A DNA stretch of 64,000 nucleotides. Origin: Polynucleobacter sp. es-EL-1 (GTDB lineage Bacteria; Pseudomonadota; Gammaproteobacteria; Burkholderiales; Burkholderiaceae). The notes beneath the pieces are model-generated. The model was not told where the DNA came from, did not search any database, and worked only from the letters and a program-made list of their open reading frames with translations. Below, piece after piece: positions 35,446-43,100 of the stretch (position 1 is its first letter; every line of letters begins with the position of its first letter). The DNA is taken from assembly GCF_018687975.1 (NCBI RefSeq), contig NZ_CP061310.1, positions 1,798,001-1,862,000 on the forward strand, in the 5' to 3' direction. The position numbers and the translations under genes are program-made.

Positions 35446-35548
35446 TAGCGAGCGCGGTTGCAATTAGCAAATTCCGTTTAAGAACTCACTCCCTTCAAGC
35501 CTGGGGAAGTGCTGGGTCTCAGCAATCCTTGCAACGCTCCTTGAAGGT
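35446..35548 (-). promoter_or_regulatory. SAH riboswitch upstream of ahcY
   Basis: The leader contains the conserved core of the SAH aptamer: helix P1 ACCTTCAAG (35548-35540) with CTTGAAGGG (35499-35491), the GGAGCGTTGCAA segment straight after P1's 5' strand, and CCCAGGC before its 3' strand. A distal GCGCTC (35455-35450) can form the pseudoknot with GAGCGT. This class is known upstream of ahcY in beta- and gammaproteobacteria and turns expression on when SAH accumulates. Position and gene fit exactly. Confidence 0.82.
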
Positions 35549-35627
35549 ATGGCGAAATTGTAATCAATTTCGCCATATTTCGCCTCAATACAGCTACATA
35601 CTGCAAATTTACTACCTAGAAAGCAGC

Positions 35628-36794
35628 TTATAGACCTGCTGCTGCACGCAATGCAGGCGCCTTGTCGCACTGCTCCCAAGCAAATTCTGGCTCCTCACGA
35701 CCAAAGTGGCCATAAGCAGCGGTCTTGCGATAGATCGGGCGTAAGAGGTTCAACATCTTGACGATACCTTTTGGGCGCAAGTCAAAGTGTTCAGATACCA
35801 ATTGAGCGATCTTTTCATCAGCAATCTTGCCAGTACCAAAGGTGCTCACCATCACTGAGGTTGGTTTAGCCACACCAATTGCATAAGAGATTTGGATCAA
35901 GCACTTACTTGCTAAACCAGCAGCAACGATATTTTTTGCTACATAACGACCAGCATACGCTGCAGAACGGTCCACCTTAGATGGATCCTTCCCAGAGAAC
36001 GCGCCACCACCGTGAGGAGCTGCACCGCCGTAAGTATCCACAATGATTTTGCGACCAGTCAGACCACAATCGCCTTGCGGGCCGCCAATAACAAATCGAC
36101 CTGTTGGGTTTACCAAGAAATTAATTGCGCCTTTAATCAAATGCTTCGGCAACACTGGTTTGATGATTTCTTCGATCACTGCTTCACGCAATTTCTCGAG
36201 AGAGATTTCTTCATCATGTTGAGTGGAAAGAACCACGGTATCGATAGAGTCAGGCTTGCCATCCACATAGCGCAAGGTCACTTGAGACTTTGCATCAGGA
36301 CGCAACCAGTTCAAACGGCCATCACGGCGTAGTTGAGACTGACGCTCTACCAAGCGGTGTGACAAATGAATTGGCAAAGGCATCAGCTCTGCAGTTTCGT
36401 CACAAGCGTAACCAAACATCAAGCCTTGGTCACCAGCGCCTTGATCTAAACCGTCGTCATGCGCCTTATCTACGCCCTGAGCGATATCGGGGCTTTGCTT
36501 GTCATAAGCAACTAACACGGCACAACCTTTGTAATCAATACCGTAGTCAGTGTTGTCGTAACCAATTTCACGCAAAGTGTTGCGAGCCACTTGGATGTAA
36601 TCCACATTGGCGTTCGTTGTGATCTCTCCAGCCAAAACTACCAAGCCGGTATTGCACAAAGTCTCCGCAGCAACGCGTGCAGTTGGATCCTGAGCCAGGA
36701 TTGAATCCAGGATGGCATCAGAGATTTGGTCTGCTACTTTATCGGGGTGACCTTCAGAAACCGATTCTGAGGTAAAGAAGTAATCATTTGCCAT
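35628..36794 (-). CDS. metK: S-adenosylmethionine synthetase
   Basis: A 388-residue enzyme making SAM from methionine and ATP. It has the N-terminal ESVSEGHPDKVADQISDAIL motif, the GDQGLMFGYACDE motif and the phosphate-binding GGGAFSGKDPSKVDRSA loop, and ends EFAWEQCDKAPALRAA. Length is normal. AAGGA is eight bases before the ATG. The leader carries a SAM-II-like riboswitch and a good promoter. Downstream on the same strand, after the SAH riboswitch, is ahcY. Confidence 0.97.
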   Translation of the reverse strand: MANDYFFTSESVSEGHPDKVADQISDAILDSILAQDPTARVAAETLCNTGLVVLAGEITTNANVDYIQVARNTLREIGYDNTDYGIDYKGCAVLVAYDKQSPDIAQGVDKAHDDGLDQGAGDQGLMFGYACDETAELMPLPIHLSHRLVERQSQLRRDGRLNWLRPDAKSQVTLRYVDGKPDSIDTVVLSTQHDEEISLEKLREAVIEEIIKPVLPKHLIKGAINFLVNPTGRFVIGGPQGDCGLTGRKIIVDTYGGAAPHGGGAFSGKDPSKVDRSAAYAGRYVAKNIVAAGLASKCLIQISYAIGVAKPTSVMVSTFGTGKIADEKIAQLVSEHFDLRPKGIVKMLNLLRPIYRKTAAYGHFGREEPEFAWEQCDKAPALRAAAGL

Positions 36795-36800
36795 TGCATA

Positions 36801-36856
36801 TTCCTTTAAAAATTAACACGATCTATGGGACAACTCGACGTGCCAGGAACCACAAC
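36801..36856 (-). promoter_or_regulatory. metK leader expression platform with mutually exclusive pairings
   Basis: In the transcript, GACAACTTGCAGG (36899-36887), inside the aptamer loop, is also complementary to the segment at 36847-36829 (CCTGGCA, a five-base bulge, then AGTTGTC), giving about 13 pairs. That alternative helix would occupy the CCT of TTCCT (36849-36845). When free, TTCCT is exactly complementary to the AGGAA ribosome site (36805-36801). This predicts an OFF switch: SAM-bound aptamer frees the anti-ribosome-site sequence. The pairings are seen; the mechanism is inference. Confidence 0.5.
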
Positions 36857-36912
36857 GGCGACGCTTTAGCAGAATTTTTGAATCGCCCTGCAAGTTGTCT
36901 TAACTCAGCGAT
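36857..36912 (-). promoter_or_regulatory. SAM-II-like riboswitch aptamer upstream of metK
   Basis: The first 56 bases of the predicted transcript match the SAM-II layout. P1 is ATCGC (36912-36908) with GCGAT (36886-36882). The loop carries GAGTTAA, then the conserved CTTGCAG (36894-36888), and the 3' strand carries GCTAAAG (36870-36864). The pseudoknot can form by GCAG with CTGC (36872-36869), plus GAC with GTC. SAM-II is known mostly from Alphaproteobacteria, upstream of methionine/SAM genes. I compared it from memory, so a covariance-model search is needed. Confidence 0.62.
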
Positions 36913-36918
36913 GGGTGA

Positions 36919-36948
36919 ATTCTATCCGAAAATCGACTTATTCATCAA
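36919..36948 (-). promoter_or_regulatory. metK: Predicted metK sigma-70 promoter
   Basis: TTGATG (36948-36943) and TAGAAT (36924-36919) are separated by 18 bases. The expected start of transcription, near 36912, coincides with the 5' base of the SAM-II-like P1 helix, which supports both calls. Confidence 0.6.
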
Positions 36949-36997
36949 GCAGCATAGGAAATTTGGCCCTAGCGCTGGCATTGAATATCATTAGAGG

Positions 36998-37858
36998 GTG
37001 CGCAAACTCCTTCTCAAGCTAACCCTCGCTGCAATTGCAGTGTTGCCCTTATTCCTAGTTCAGGTCATTGGCGGCATTTTGGGAATTCTGGCCTATGTGG
37101 GGTCCAAGCAATATCGCTCGCTTTTTCGTCCTCAATACGAGGCCGTTGTGAAAAGCCATCATTTACCTCTGCAAATCTGGCATGCGGCGGCGGCATCAGG
37201 GCAACTCTTCTCAGACAGCCTGTGGATTTGGCGAAATCCCAAAAAAGCCCTTTCCCTTGTTGAAGTGCAAGACTGGGATGTCGTTGAGGCTGCAATCAAT
37301 GAGGGTCATGGCTTAGTCATGCTGACTCCGCACCTCGGTGGTTTTGAAATCATTCCCAGGGTATTAGCACAGCATTTTCCAGCAACCATCCTCTATCGCC
37401 CATCCCGCCAAGAGTGGCTAAATGAAGTAGTTGAAGAAGGTCGCGCGTACCCCAATATGCATTTCGTACCCACCAATCTAAATGGCGTACGTCAAATGAC
37501 GCGAGCACTCACTCGTGGCGAAGCTATCGGCATTCTTCCAGATCAGGTACCTAGCGGCGGTGAAGGCGTTTGGGTACCCTTTTTTGGGCGCCCTGCCTAC
37601 ACAACTCCGCTACCCGCAAGACTAGCTAATCGCAACAACACACCAGTAGTCATGTTTACTGCCAAACGCAAAGATCTTGGCAAAGGCTGGCTCATGCAGG
37701 CTAAGAGACTAGAGCGGCTTTCTGAAGACTCGACACTTGCAGCTGCTGAACTGAACACTGCTATTGAGAATGCGATCCTAGTCGCACCCAATCAATTTAT
37801 CTGGGCATATAACCGCTACAAACATCCTAGCGGAGCAGAACTGCCACCAAGTAATTAG
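36998..37858 (+). CDS. Lysophospholipid / lipid A acyltransferase (LpxL/HtrB family)
   Basis: A 286-residue LABLAT-family acyltransferase. An N-terminal hydrophobic anchor (residues 5-35) is followed by the catalytic HX4E motif in LTPHLGGFEII near residue 110, the substrate pocket ILYRPSRQEWL, and the GILPDQVPSGGEGVWVPFFG segment. Such enzymes add a secondary acyl chain to Kdo-lipid A on the inner leaflet. The start is GTG, directly after a stop in the same frame; no well-spaced ribosome site is visible, so a slightly later start is possible. It is divergent from metK. Confidence 0.9.
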   Translation: MRKLLLKLTLAAIAVLPLFLVQVIGGILGILAYVGSKQYRSLFRPQYEAVVKSHHLPLQIWHAAAASGQLFSDSLWIWRNPKKALSLVEVQDWDVVEAAINEGHGLVMLTPHLGGFEIIPRVLAQHFPATILYRPSRQEWLNEVVEEGRAYPNMHFVPTNLNGVRQMTRALTRGEAIGILPDQVPSGGEGVWVPFFGRPAYTTPLPARLANRNNTPVVMFTAKRKDLGKGWLMQAKRLERLSEDSTLAAAELNTAIENAILVAPNQFIWAYNRYKHPSGAELPPSN

Positions 37859-37883
37859 TTAATAAATTTATAATTTATTCAAC

Positions 37884-38783
37884 ATGACCTGGTTACAAAA
37901 CGTTTTTAATTTTCTGGCGCTGAACTTACTTCGCCTTTTTGCATTTTTGCCATACACCCTCACCATTTACATTGGCTACGGGCTGGGCTGGCTAGCCGCC
38001 CATATTCCCAATGAACGAGCCAAGGTTGTGAAAACGAACTTGCGTTTGTGCTTCCCTAATCTGAGTGCAGATGAAATTGATTCACTTGCACTAGAGCACT
38101 GGAAACTATTTGGGCGTAGCGTGATTGAAAGAAGCCGAATCTGGCTTGGAAGCGGAAAACAGATTACTGACATTGTCACCATCAACTCTGCAATCACTTT
38201 AGGCGATAGCAAGCCACGACTCTTAATTAATCCTCATTTTGTAGGGCTTGAAGGCGGCTTCATGGCGCTGTCTGTTTTAGCAAGTCAGCATGACTGGCCA
38301 CGTGGTGCAGGGCTCTATCAAAATATGAAGAATCCCTTCTTCAATCAAAAGATGATTGAATGGCGCAATCGTTTTGGGGGTAAATCGATTGAGAGGCAAA
38401 GTCGCTTACGTGATTTGATTCGCGAAATTCAAACAGGTAACTTTATTTTTATTGCACCAGATATTGATCTCGGCCCCCGTGACTCTATTTTTGTTCCCTT
38501 TTTTGGAATCCAAACTAATACGATCACTTCAGTCTCACGCCTTGCTAGGCTCAGTGGCGCAGAAGTTTGCCTCATGACCACCACATTAAATCCCGATCGC
38601 ATGGGATATACGTGCAATATCAGCCCACCATTACCCAATTTTCCAACAGATGACGTTGAGGAAGATACTGCACGCCTGAATAAATATATCGAAGACCTTG
38701 TTCGTGAAAGGCCCGCAGAGTACTATTGGGTACATAAACGCTTTAAGCATCGGCCAGCTGGCGAGCCTAGTCTTTATAACTAA
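37884..38783 (+). CDS. LpxL/LpxM-family lipid A acyltransferase
   Basis: A 299-residue LABLAT acyltransferase. It has a membrane anchor at residues 8-37, the HX4E motif in LINPHFVGLEGGFM near residue 115, MKNPFFNQKMIEWRNRFGG, and IAPDIDLGPRDSIFVPFFG. The ending EYYWVHKRFKHRP is typical. It is clearly more similar to the gene at 61091 than to its neighbour at 36998, so the window has one distinct LpxL type and a pair of paralogues. It lies 25 bp after the first acyltransferase and 11 bp before dapF. Confidence 0.9.
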   Translation: MTWLQNVFNFLALNLLRLFAFLPYTLTIYIGYGLGWLAAHIPNERAKVVKTNLRLCFPNLSADEIDSLALEHWKLFGRSVIERSRIWLGSGKQITDIVTINSAITLGDSKPRLLINPHFVGLEGGFMALSVLASQHDWPRGAGLYQNMKNPFFNQKMIEWRNRFGGKSIERQSRLRDLIREIQTGNFIFIAPDIDLGPRDSIFVPFFGIQTNTITSVSRLARLSGAEVCLMTTTLNPDRMGYTCNISPPLPNFPTDDVEEDTARLNKYIEDLVRERPAEYYWVHKRFKHRPAGEPSLYN

Positions 38784-38794
38784 TTGGAAATCTT

Positions 38795-39697
38795 TTGAGC
38801 ACGAATTTAAACAAGTCTGCGCGCACTTTACGCTTCACCAAAATGCATGGTGCGGGCAATGATTTCATTGTGCTCAATGGAATTAATCAAGACCTTAGTG
38901 AGATTACTCGTGAGCAATGGCAAAAACTAGCTCATCGTCAATTTGGTATTGGCGCAGACCAAATTCTCTTAGTGGAAAAAGCTACTCGTCCTGATGCAGA
39001 TTTTCGTTATCGCATTTTTAATGCCGACGGTGGAGAAGTTGAACAGTGTGGCAATGGCTCACGCTGCTTTGTGCGCTTTGTGCTTGACCAAGGTTTATCC
39101 AATCAAAATCCTTTGCGGGTTGAGGTTGCACATACAGTGCTTACACTCAAATCTCATGAAGATGGGCAAGTTGAGGTCGATATGGGTGCCCCTATTTTTG
39201 AGCACAAGCAGATTCCTTTTGACGCTGAAGGTTTGGCGACTAAGCAAGAGTTTCATGAAATGCTCTACGCATTACCGATTGCAACGCCTGCTCCACACGA
39301 TAGCTGGATTGGCGTCTTATCGATGGGCAATCCCCATGCCGTTCAAGTAGTCGGTGATGTAGATAGCGCTCCCGTCTTAGAAGAAGGCCCTTCTGTCGAA
39401 AATCATTCTGCTTTCCCCAAAAGGGTCAACGCAGGCTATATGCAAATCATCAATCGCAATGAAGTCAAACTGCGCGTCTACGAGCGTGGCGCCGGCGAAA
39501 CGCTTGCCTGTGGCACGGGCGCCTGTGCTGCGGTAGTTTCGGGAATTCGCCGTGGCTTACTAGATTCACCAGTGAAGGTCCATACCCGCGGTGGCGATTT
39601 GCAAATTGCTTGGGGCGGGATGATTAATGAAGTTGCCCAACCAGTCATCATGACTGGCCCTGCAGTAACAGTGTTTGAAGGCGAAACTAGTATCTAA
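38795..39697 (+). CDS. dapF: Diaminopimelate epimerase
   Basis: A 300-residue enzyme converting LL- to meso-diaminopimelate for lysine and peptidoglycan. The signature FTKMHGAGNDFIVLNG, the first catalytic cysteine in VEQCGNGSRCFVRF and the second in LACGTGACAAVVSG are intact. The start is TTG at 38795 with GGAAA seven to eleven bases upstream; the next Met lies inside the conserved KMHGAGN motif, so it cannot be the start. It is the third gene in the two-acyltransferase run. Confidence 0.95.
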   Translation: MSTNLNKSARTLRFTKMHGAGNDFIVLNGINQDLSEITREQWQKLAHRQFGIGADQILLVEKATRPDADFRYRIFNADGGEVEQCGNGSRCFVRFVLDQGLSNQNPLRVEVAHTVLTLKSHEDGQVEVDMGAPIFEHKQIPFDAEGLATKQEFHEMLYALPIATPAPHDSWIGVLSMGNPHAVQVVGDVDSAPVLEEGPSVENHSAFPKRVNAGYMQIINRNEVKLRVYERGAGETLACGTGACAAVVSGIRRGLLDSPVKVHTRGGDLQIAWGGMINEVAQPVIMTGPAVTVFEGETSI

Positions 39698-39739
39698 AGA
39701 ATTTTTCTGTTGTCTTCAGAGCAATACAACCCCCTTAGA

Positions 39740-40408
39740 TCAAACCCCGTACTTTGCGCGATATGCTTTAACAGCAGGCAGATAATTTGTTAACCCAGTA
39801 TCGCTTGATGCCGTTAAGAAACTCATCACATCAGCTAAGTTAGCGATCGCCACTACCGGCAATCCGAACTCTTGCTCAACTGCCTGTACTGCTGACTTAT
39901 CACCAATCTCTGTTGCAGTTCCTGATTTTTCCATGCGGTCTAAAGCAATTAACACCGCTGCTGGCTCAGCACCTGCTTCACGAATGAGTTTCACGGACTC
40001 TCTCACCGAGGTTCCTGCAGAGATAACATCATCAATGATGACTACTTTGCCCTTTACTGGAGCGCCTACCAAAGAGCCCCCCTCGCCATGATCTTTAGCT
40101 TCTTTGCGGTTATAGGCATATGGCACGTTACGACCAGCATCAGCAAGCGCAATTGCGGTTGCAGCAGCCAAGGTAATCCCTTTATAAGCAGGGCCATAAA
40201 GCATGTCATATTCAATGCCAGACTCTTGTAAGGCTTTGGCGTAATAACGACCTAAAGCACTTAAACGCGCTCCATCATTAAATCCACCCGCATTAAAGAA
40301 ATAAGGCGATAGACGTCCCGCTTTAGTTTTAAACTCCCCAAACGACAAAACATTTGCCTCTAAGGCAAAACGAATAAAGTTATCTTGATTAGAATTTTTT
40401 GAGCTCAT
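39740..40408 (-). CDS. pyrE: Orotate phosphoribosyltransferase
   Basis: A 222-residue type I phosphoribosyltransferase of UMP synthesis. It has FALEANVLSFGEFKTKAGRLSPYFFNAG, YGPAYKGITLA, AYNRKEAKDHGEGG (the flexible catalytic loop) and the PRPP motif VVIIDDVISAGTSVRES. It converges on dapF with 42 bp between. Its start is only 8 bp from the divergent xth start, so the promoter of each must lie in the other's coding region. Confidence 0.96.
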   Translation of the reverse strand: MSSKNSNQDNFIRFALEANVLSFGEFKTKAGRLSPYFFNAGGFNDGARLSALGRYYAKALQESGIEYDMLYGPAYKGITLAAATAIALADAGRNVPYAYNRKEAKDHGEGGSLVGAPVKGKVVIIDDVISAGTSVRESVKLIREAGAEPAAVLIALDRMEKSGTATEIGDKSAVQAVEQEFGLPVVAIANLADVMSFLTASSDTGLTNYLPAVKAYRAKYGV

Positions 40409-40416
40409 AGGCCTAT

Positions 40417-41199
40417 ATGTTACGCATCATTTCTGCCAACCTCAACGGAATCCGCTCTGCAGTCAAAAAAGGCTTTATGCCTTGGGTTGTAAAACAAAAG
40501 GCGGACTTTGTTTGTATGCAGGAGCTCAAAGCCCAGCAAGATGATCTAGAGGATGCGATTCTTAATCCTGATGGCCTACATGGCTTCTTTCATCATGCCG
40601 AGAAAAAGGGTTATAGCGGCTGCGGCATCTACACCCCCCACAATCCGGATGAAGTGCTCTATGGCTACGGAAATGCGGAGTTTGATGCTGAAGGTCGCTA
40701 TGTTGAAGCAAGATTTAAGAAGCTCTCAGTCATCTCCGTATACATGCCCTCAGGCTCAAGCTCGCCAGAAAGGCAGGAAGCAAAATATCGTTATCTAGAC
40801 TCTTTCTTGCCACACCTAGTTGAGCTCAAAAAATCAGGGCGCGAGATTGTCTTATGTGGCGATGTCAATATCGCCCACAATGAAATCGATTTAAAAAATT
40901 GGAAAGGCAACCTGAAGAACTCAGGCTTTTTACCAGAAGAGCGTGCTTGGCTGACAAACCTATTTGGTAAAGTTGGTTACGTAGATGTCTATAGAAAGCT
41001 AGAGCCAGAAGCGACCGATGCCTGCTACACCTGGTGGAGCAATCGGGGTCAAGCGTATGCAAAGAACGTGGGCTGGCGCATCGACTATCACATCACCACT
41101 CCTGGCATTGCTCAAAGCGCGAAAAAAGCGGCTGTTTATAAAGATGAGCGCTTCTCAGATCATGCGCCATTAACCGTGGATTATGAATGGACTATTTAA
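40417..41199 (+). CDS. xth: Exodeoxyribonuclease III
   Basis: A 260-residue AP endonuclease / 3'-exonuclease of the exonuclease III family for base-excision repair. It has IISANLNGIRSAVKKGF, the catalytic Glu in CMQELKAQ, YMPSGS, the GDVNIAHNEIDLKNWKGN segment, and the terminal SDHAPLTVDYEW. Length is normal. The last 8 bases overlap the end of the convergent AmpG-like gene. Confidence 0.95.
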   Translation: MLRIISANLNGIRSAVKKGFMPWVVKQKADFVCMQELKAQQDDLEDAILNPDGLHGFFHHAEKKGYSGCGIYTPHNPDEVLYGYGNAEFDAEGRYVEARFKKLSVISVYMPSGSSSPERQEAKYRYLDSFLPHLVELKKSGREIVLCGDVNIAHNEIDLKNWKGNLKNSGFLPEERAWLTNLFGKVGYVDVYRKLEPEATDACYTWWSNRGQAYAKNVGWRIDYHITTPGIAQSAKKAAVYKDERFSDHAPLTVDYEWTI

Positions 41200-42526
41200 C
41201 AACCTGAGAGTCGTGCTTTTTAAATTCCACCACTTTGAAATGAATAGTCAGCCAAATCAAAATTAAGACCGGTGCACCAATAATGGCAGTACTGATAAAG
41301 AATGTTGAGTAACCAAAGTTATCAACAAAAACACCTGAGAATCCGGCCAACCATTTGGGCATCAGTAGCATCATCGAACTAAATAAAGCGTACTGCGTTG
41401 CTGAATACTGAATGTTAGTAAGCGACGATAAAAATGCAATAAAAGCTGCAGTAGCGATTCCTGAACTCAGATTATCTGCAGAAATTACCCACACCAAGCC
41501 ATGCAAATCATGACCCTGCGTTGCAAGCCATGCAAATAACAAATTACTCACGGCCGACAGAATTGCGCCTAAAAACAAAATACGCATTACACCAAATCGA
41601 AGAGTGAGAACTCCACCAACAAAAGCGCCCACCAAAGTCATCACCACACCAAACACCTTGCTCACAGCAGCAACTTCGTCTTTGGTGTAGCCCATGTCGA
41701 CGTAAAACGGATTGGCCATAATGCCCATCACCACATCACTAATGCGATAGATGGCAATCAAAGACAGAATGAGAATGGCATGCCAACCATAACGCGTAAT
41801 AAAGTCGGCAAAAGGTTCAATCAGAGTTTGATGCAGCCATGCCTTAGCATTTCGGGCCTTTGCTAACTCAACGCGCACCGGTTCTTTACTCAATAGCGTC
41901 GTGACAACTCCTACCCCAATAGAAAGGGCCATACAGAGGTACGCGAACTGCCAAGCGCTGGCATCGTAGCCAATAGTTCCAGCCTCAGCCCGAGCAGCTA
42001 ACCACAATACGCCAGCACCAGACCAAATTAACGCTAATCGATAGCCCATTTGATAGGTTGCCGCCAAAGCTGCCTGATGATCGCTGTCGGCTGACTCGAT
42101 CCGAAAGGCGTCTAAAGCAATATCTTGAGTAGCAGAACCAAACGCAACCAATAAAGCACACCAAACAATTGGCGTGAGCTGCGCCTGAGGATCAATGCTG
42201 GCCATACCAACAAGACCTAAGATGATCAGCATCTGGGCAAATAATAGCCAGCTCCGCCGTCTACCAAAAAATGAAGTCAGCACGGGGATAGGTAGTCTGT
42301 CGACCAGCGGTGCCCACATCCACTTGAATGCATAGATCAGACCAACCCATGTGAGATAGCCGATGGTGCTGCGATCGATGCCTGCTTCTCTCAGCCAAAA
42401 GCTGAGCGTACCTAAAATTAATAAGAGGGGCAATCCTGCGGAGAAGCCCAAGAAAAGCATTCGCAAACAAGGCCACTCGAGATAAACCCGAAAATCTTTC
42501 AGCCAGGACTGAGCAGCACTAAGCAC
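41192..42526 (-). CDS. ampG: AmpG-like muropeptide MFS permease
   Basis: A 444-residue membrane protein with about 12 hydrophobic segments. It has the AmpG hallmarks LRMLFLGFSAGLPLLLILGTLSFWLREAG-type N-terminus (residues about 20-50), TIGYLTWVGLIYAFKWMWAPLVDR, and ATQDIALDAFRIE in the fourth segment. AmpG imports anhydro-muropeptides released by lytic transglycosylases for recycling. It is last in a run with overlapping genes (8 bp with metW), an unusual neighbour for methionine genes. Confidence 0.88.
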   Translation of the reverse strand: MLSAAQSWLKDFRVYLEWPCLRMLFLGFSAGLPLLLILGTLSFWLREAGIDRSTIGYLTWVGLIYAFKWMWAPLVDRLPIPVLTSFFGRRRSWLLFAQMLIILGLVGMASIDPQAQLTPIVWCALLVAFGSATQDIALDAFRIESADSDHQAALAATYQMGYRLALIWSGAGVLWLAARAEAGTIGYDASAWQFAYLCMALSIGVGVVTTLLSKEPVRVELAKARNAKAWLHQTLIEPFADFITRYGWHAILILSLIAIYRISDVVMGIMANPFYVDMGYTKDEVAAVSKVFGVVMTLVGAFVGGVLTLRFGVMRILFLGAILSAVSNLLFAWLATQGHDLHGLVWVISADNLSSGIATAAFIAFLSSLTNIQYSATQYALFSSMMLLMPKWLAGFSGVFVDNFGYSTFFISTAIIGAPVLILIWLTIHFKVVEFKKHDSQVVK

Positions 42527-43100
42527 GGCGAACGCGGAACAGCGCTAAGCTTCCAAAAAGATTGGGCATCAAGGTCACCTGACGGCCTTCATGCAAGATG
42601 CATTGATCCAAAATTTTGAGCCCTAAGCTAGAGGCCAGTTTTTCAAAATCGGCCACTGTGAGGACGCGTACGTTAGGGGTGTTGTACCACTGATAAGGCA
42701 GACTCTTAGAGACAGGCATCCGCCCAAAACCTACTGATAAACGATGGGACCAATGTCCAAAGTTAGGAAATGACACGATCGATTCTTTACCGACTCGCAC
42801 CACTTCGCGCAAAATCTTTTCAGTCTCATGAATAGTTTGTAAGGTTTGCGAAAGCACCACTGTATCAAAACTACTGTTCTCAAATAGCGCTAACCCGCCC
42901 TCCAGATTTTGCTGAATGACATTGATACCCTTTTGTACGCAAGACAGAACGCGTGCATCATCAATCTCAACACCATAAGCATGTACAGGTTTTTGCTTTT
43001 GCAAATACTCCAAAAAACTGCCATCACCACAACCAAGGTCAAGCACTTCACTTTTGGGAGCAATCCAATTCGCAATCGCGGCAAAGTCTACGCGCTTCAT
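42519..43100 (-). CDS. metW: Methionine biosynthesis protein MetW
   Basis: A 193-residue class I methyltransferase-fold protein. The SAM-like motif VLDLGCGDGSFLEYL is near residue 20, with YGVEIDDARVLSCVQKG and FDTVVLSQTLQTIHETEKIL; VSFPNFGHWSHRL is a MetW signature. MetW is paired with MetX in proteobacteria and is needed for full homoserine acylation activity. It overlaps metX by 4 bp and the AmpG-like gene by 8 bp. Confidence 0.95.
   Translation of the reverse strand: MKRVDFAAIANWIAPKSEVLDLGCGDGSFLEYLQKQKPVHAYGVEIDDARVLSCVQKGINVIQQNLEGGLALFENSSFDTVVLSQTLQTIHETEKILREVVRVGKESIVSFPNFGHWSHRLSVGFGRMPVSKSLPYQWYNTPNVRVLTVADFEKLASSLGLKILDQCILHEGRQVTLMPNLFGSLALFRVRRA

Noticed and set aside
36012..36622. 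Two plus-strand frames of over 100 codons inside metK
   Set aside because: They lie opposite invariant metK motifs and have shadow-like composition.
36878..36906. Promoter for the acyltransferase gene at 36998 (TTGAAT, 17 bases, TAACTC)
   Set aside because: The -10 box matches the consensus at only two positions and the stretch is better explained by the metK leader on the other strand.
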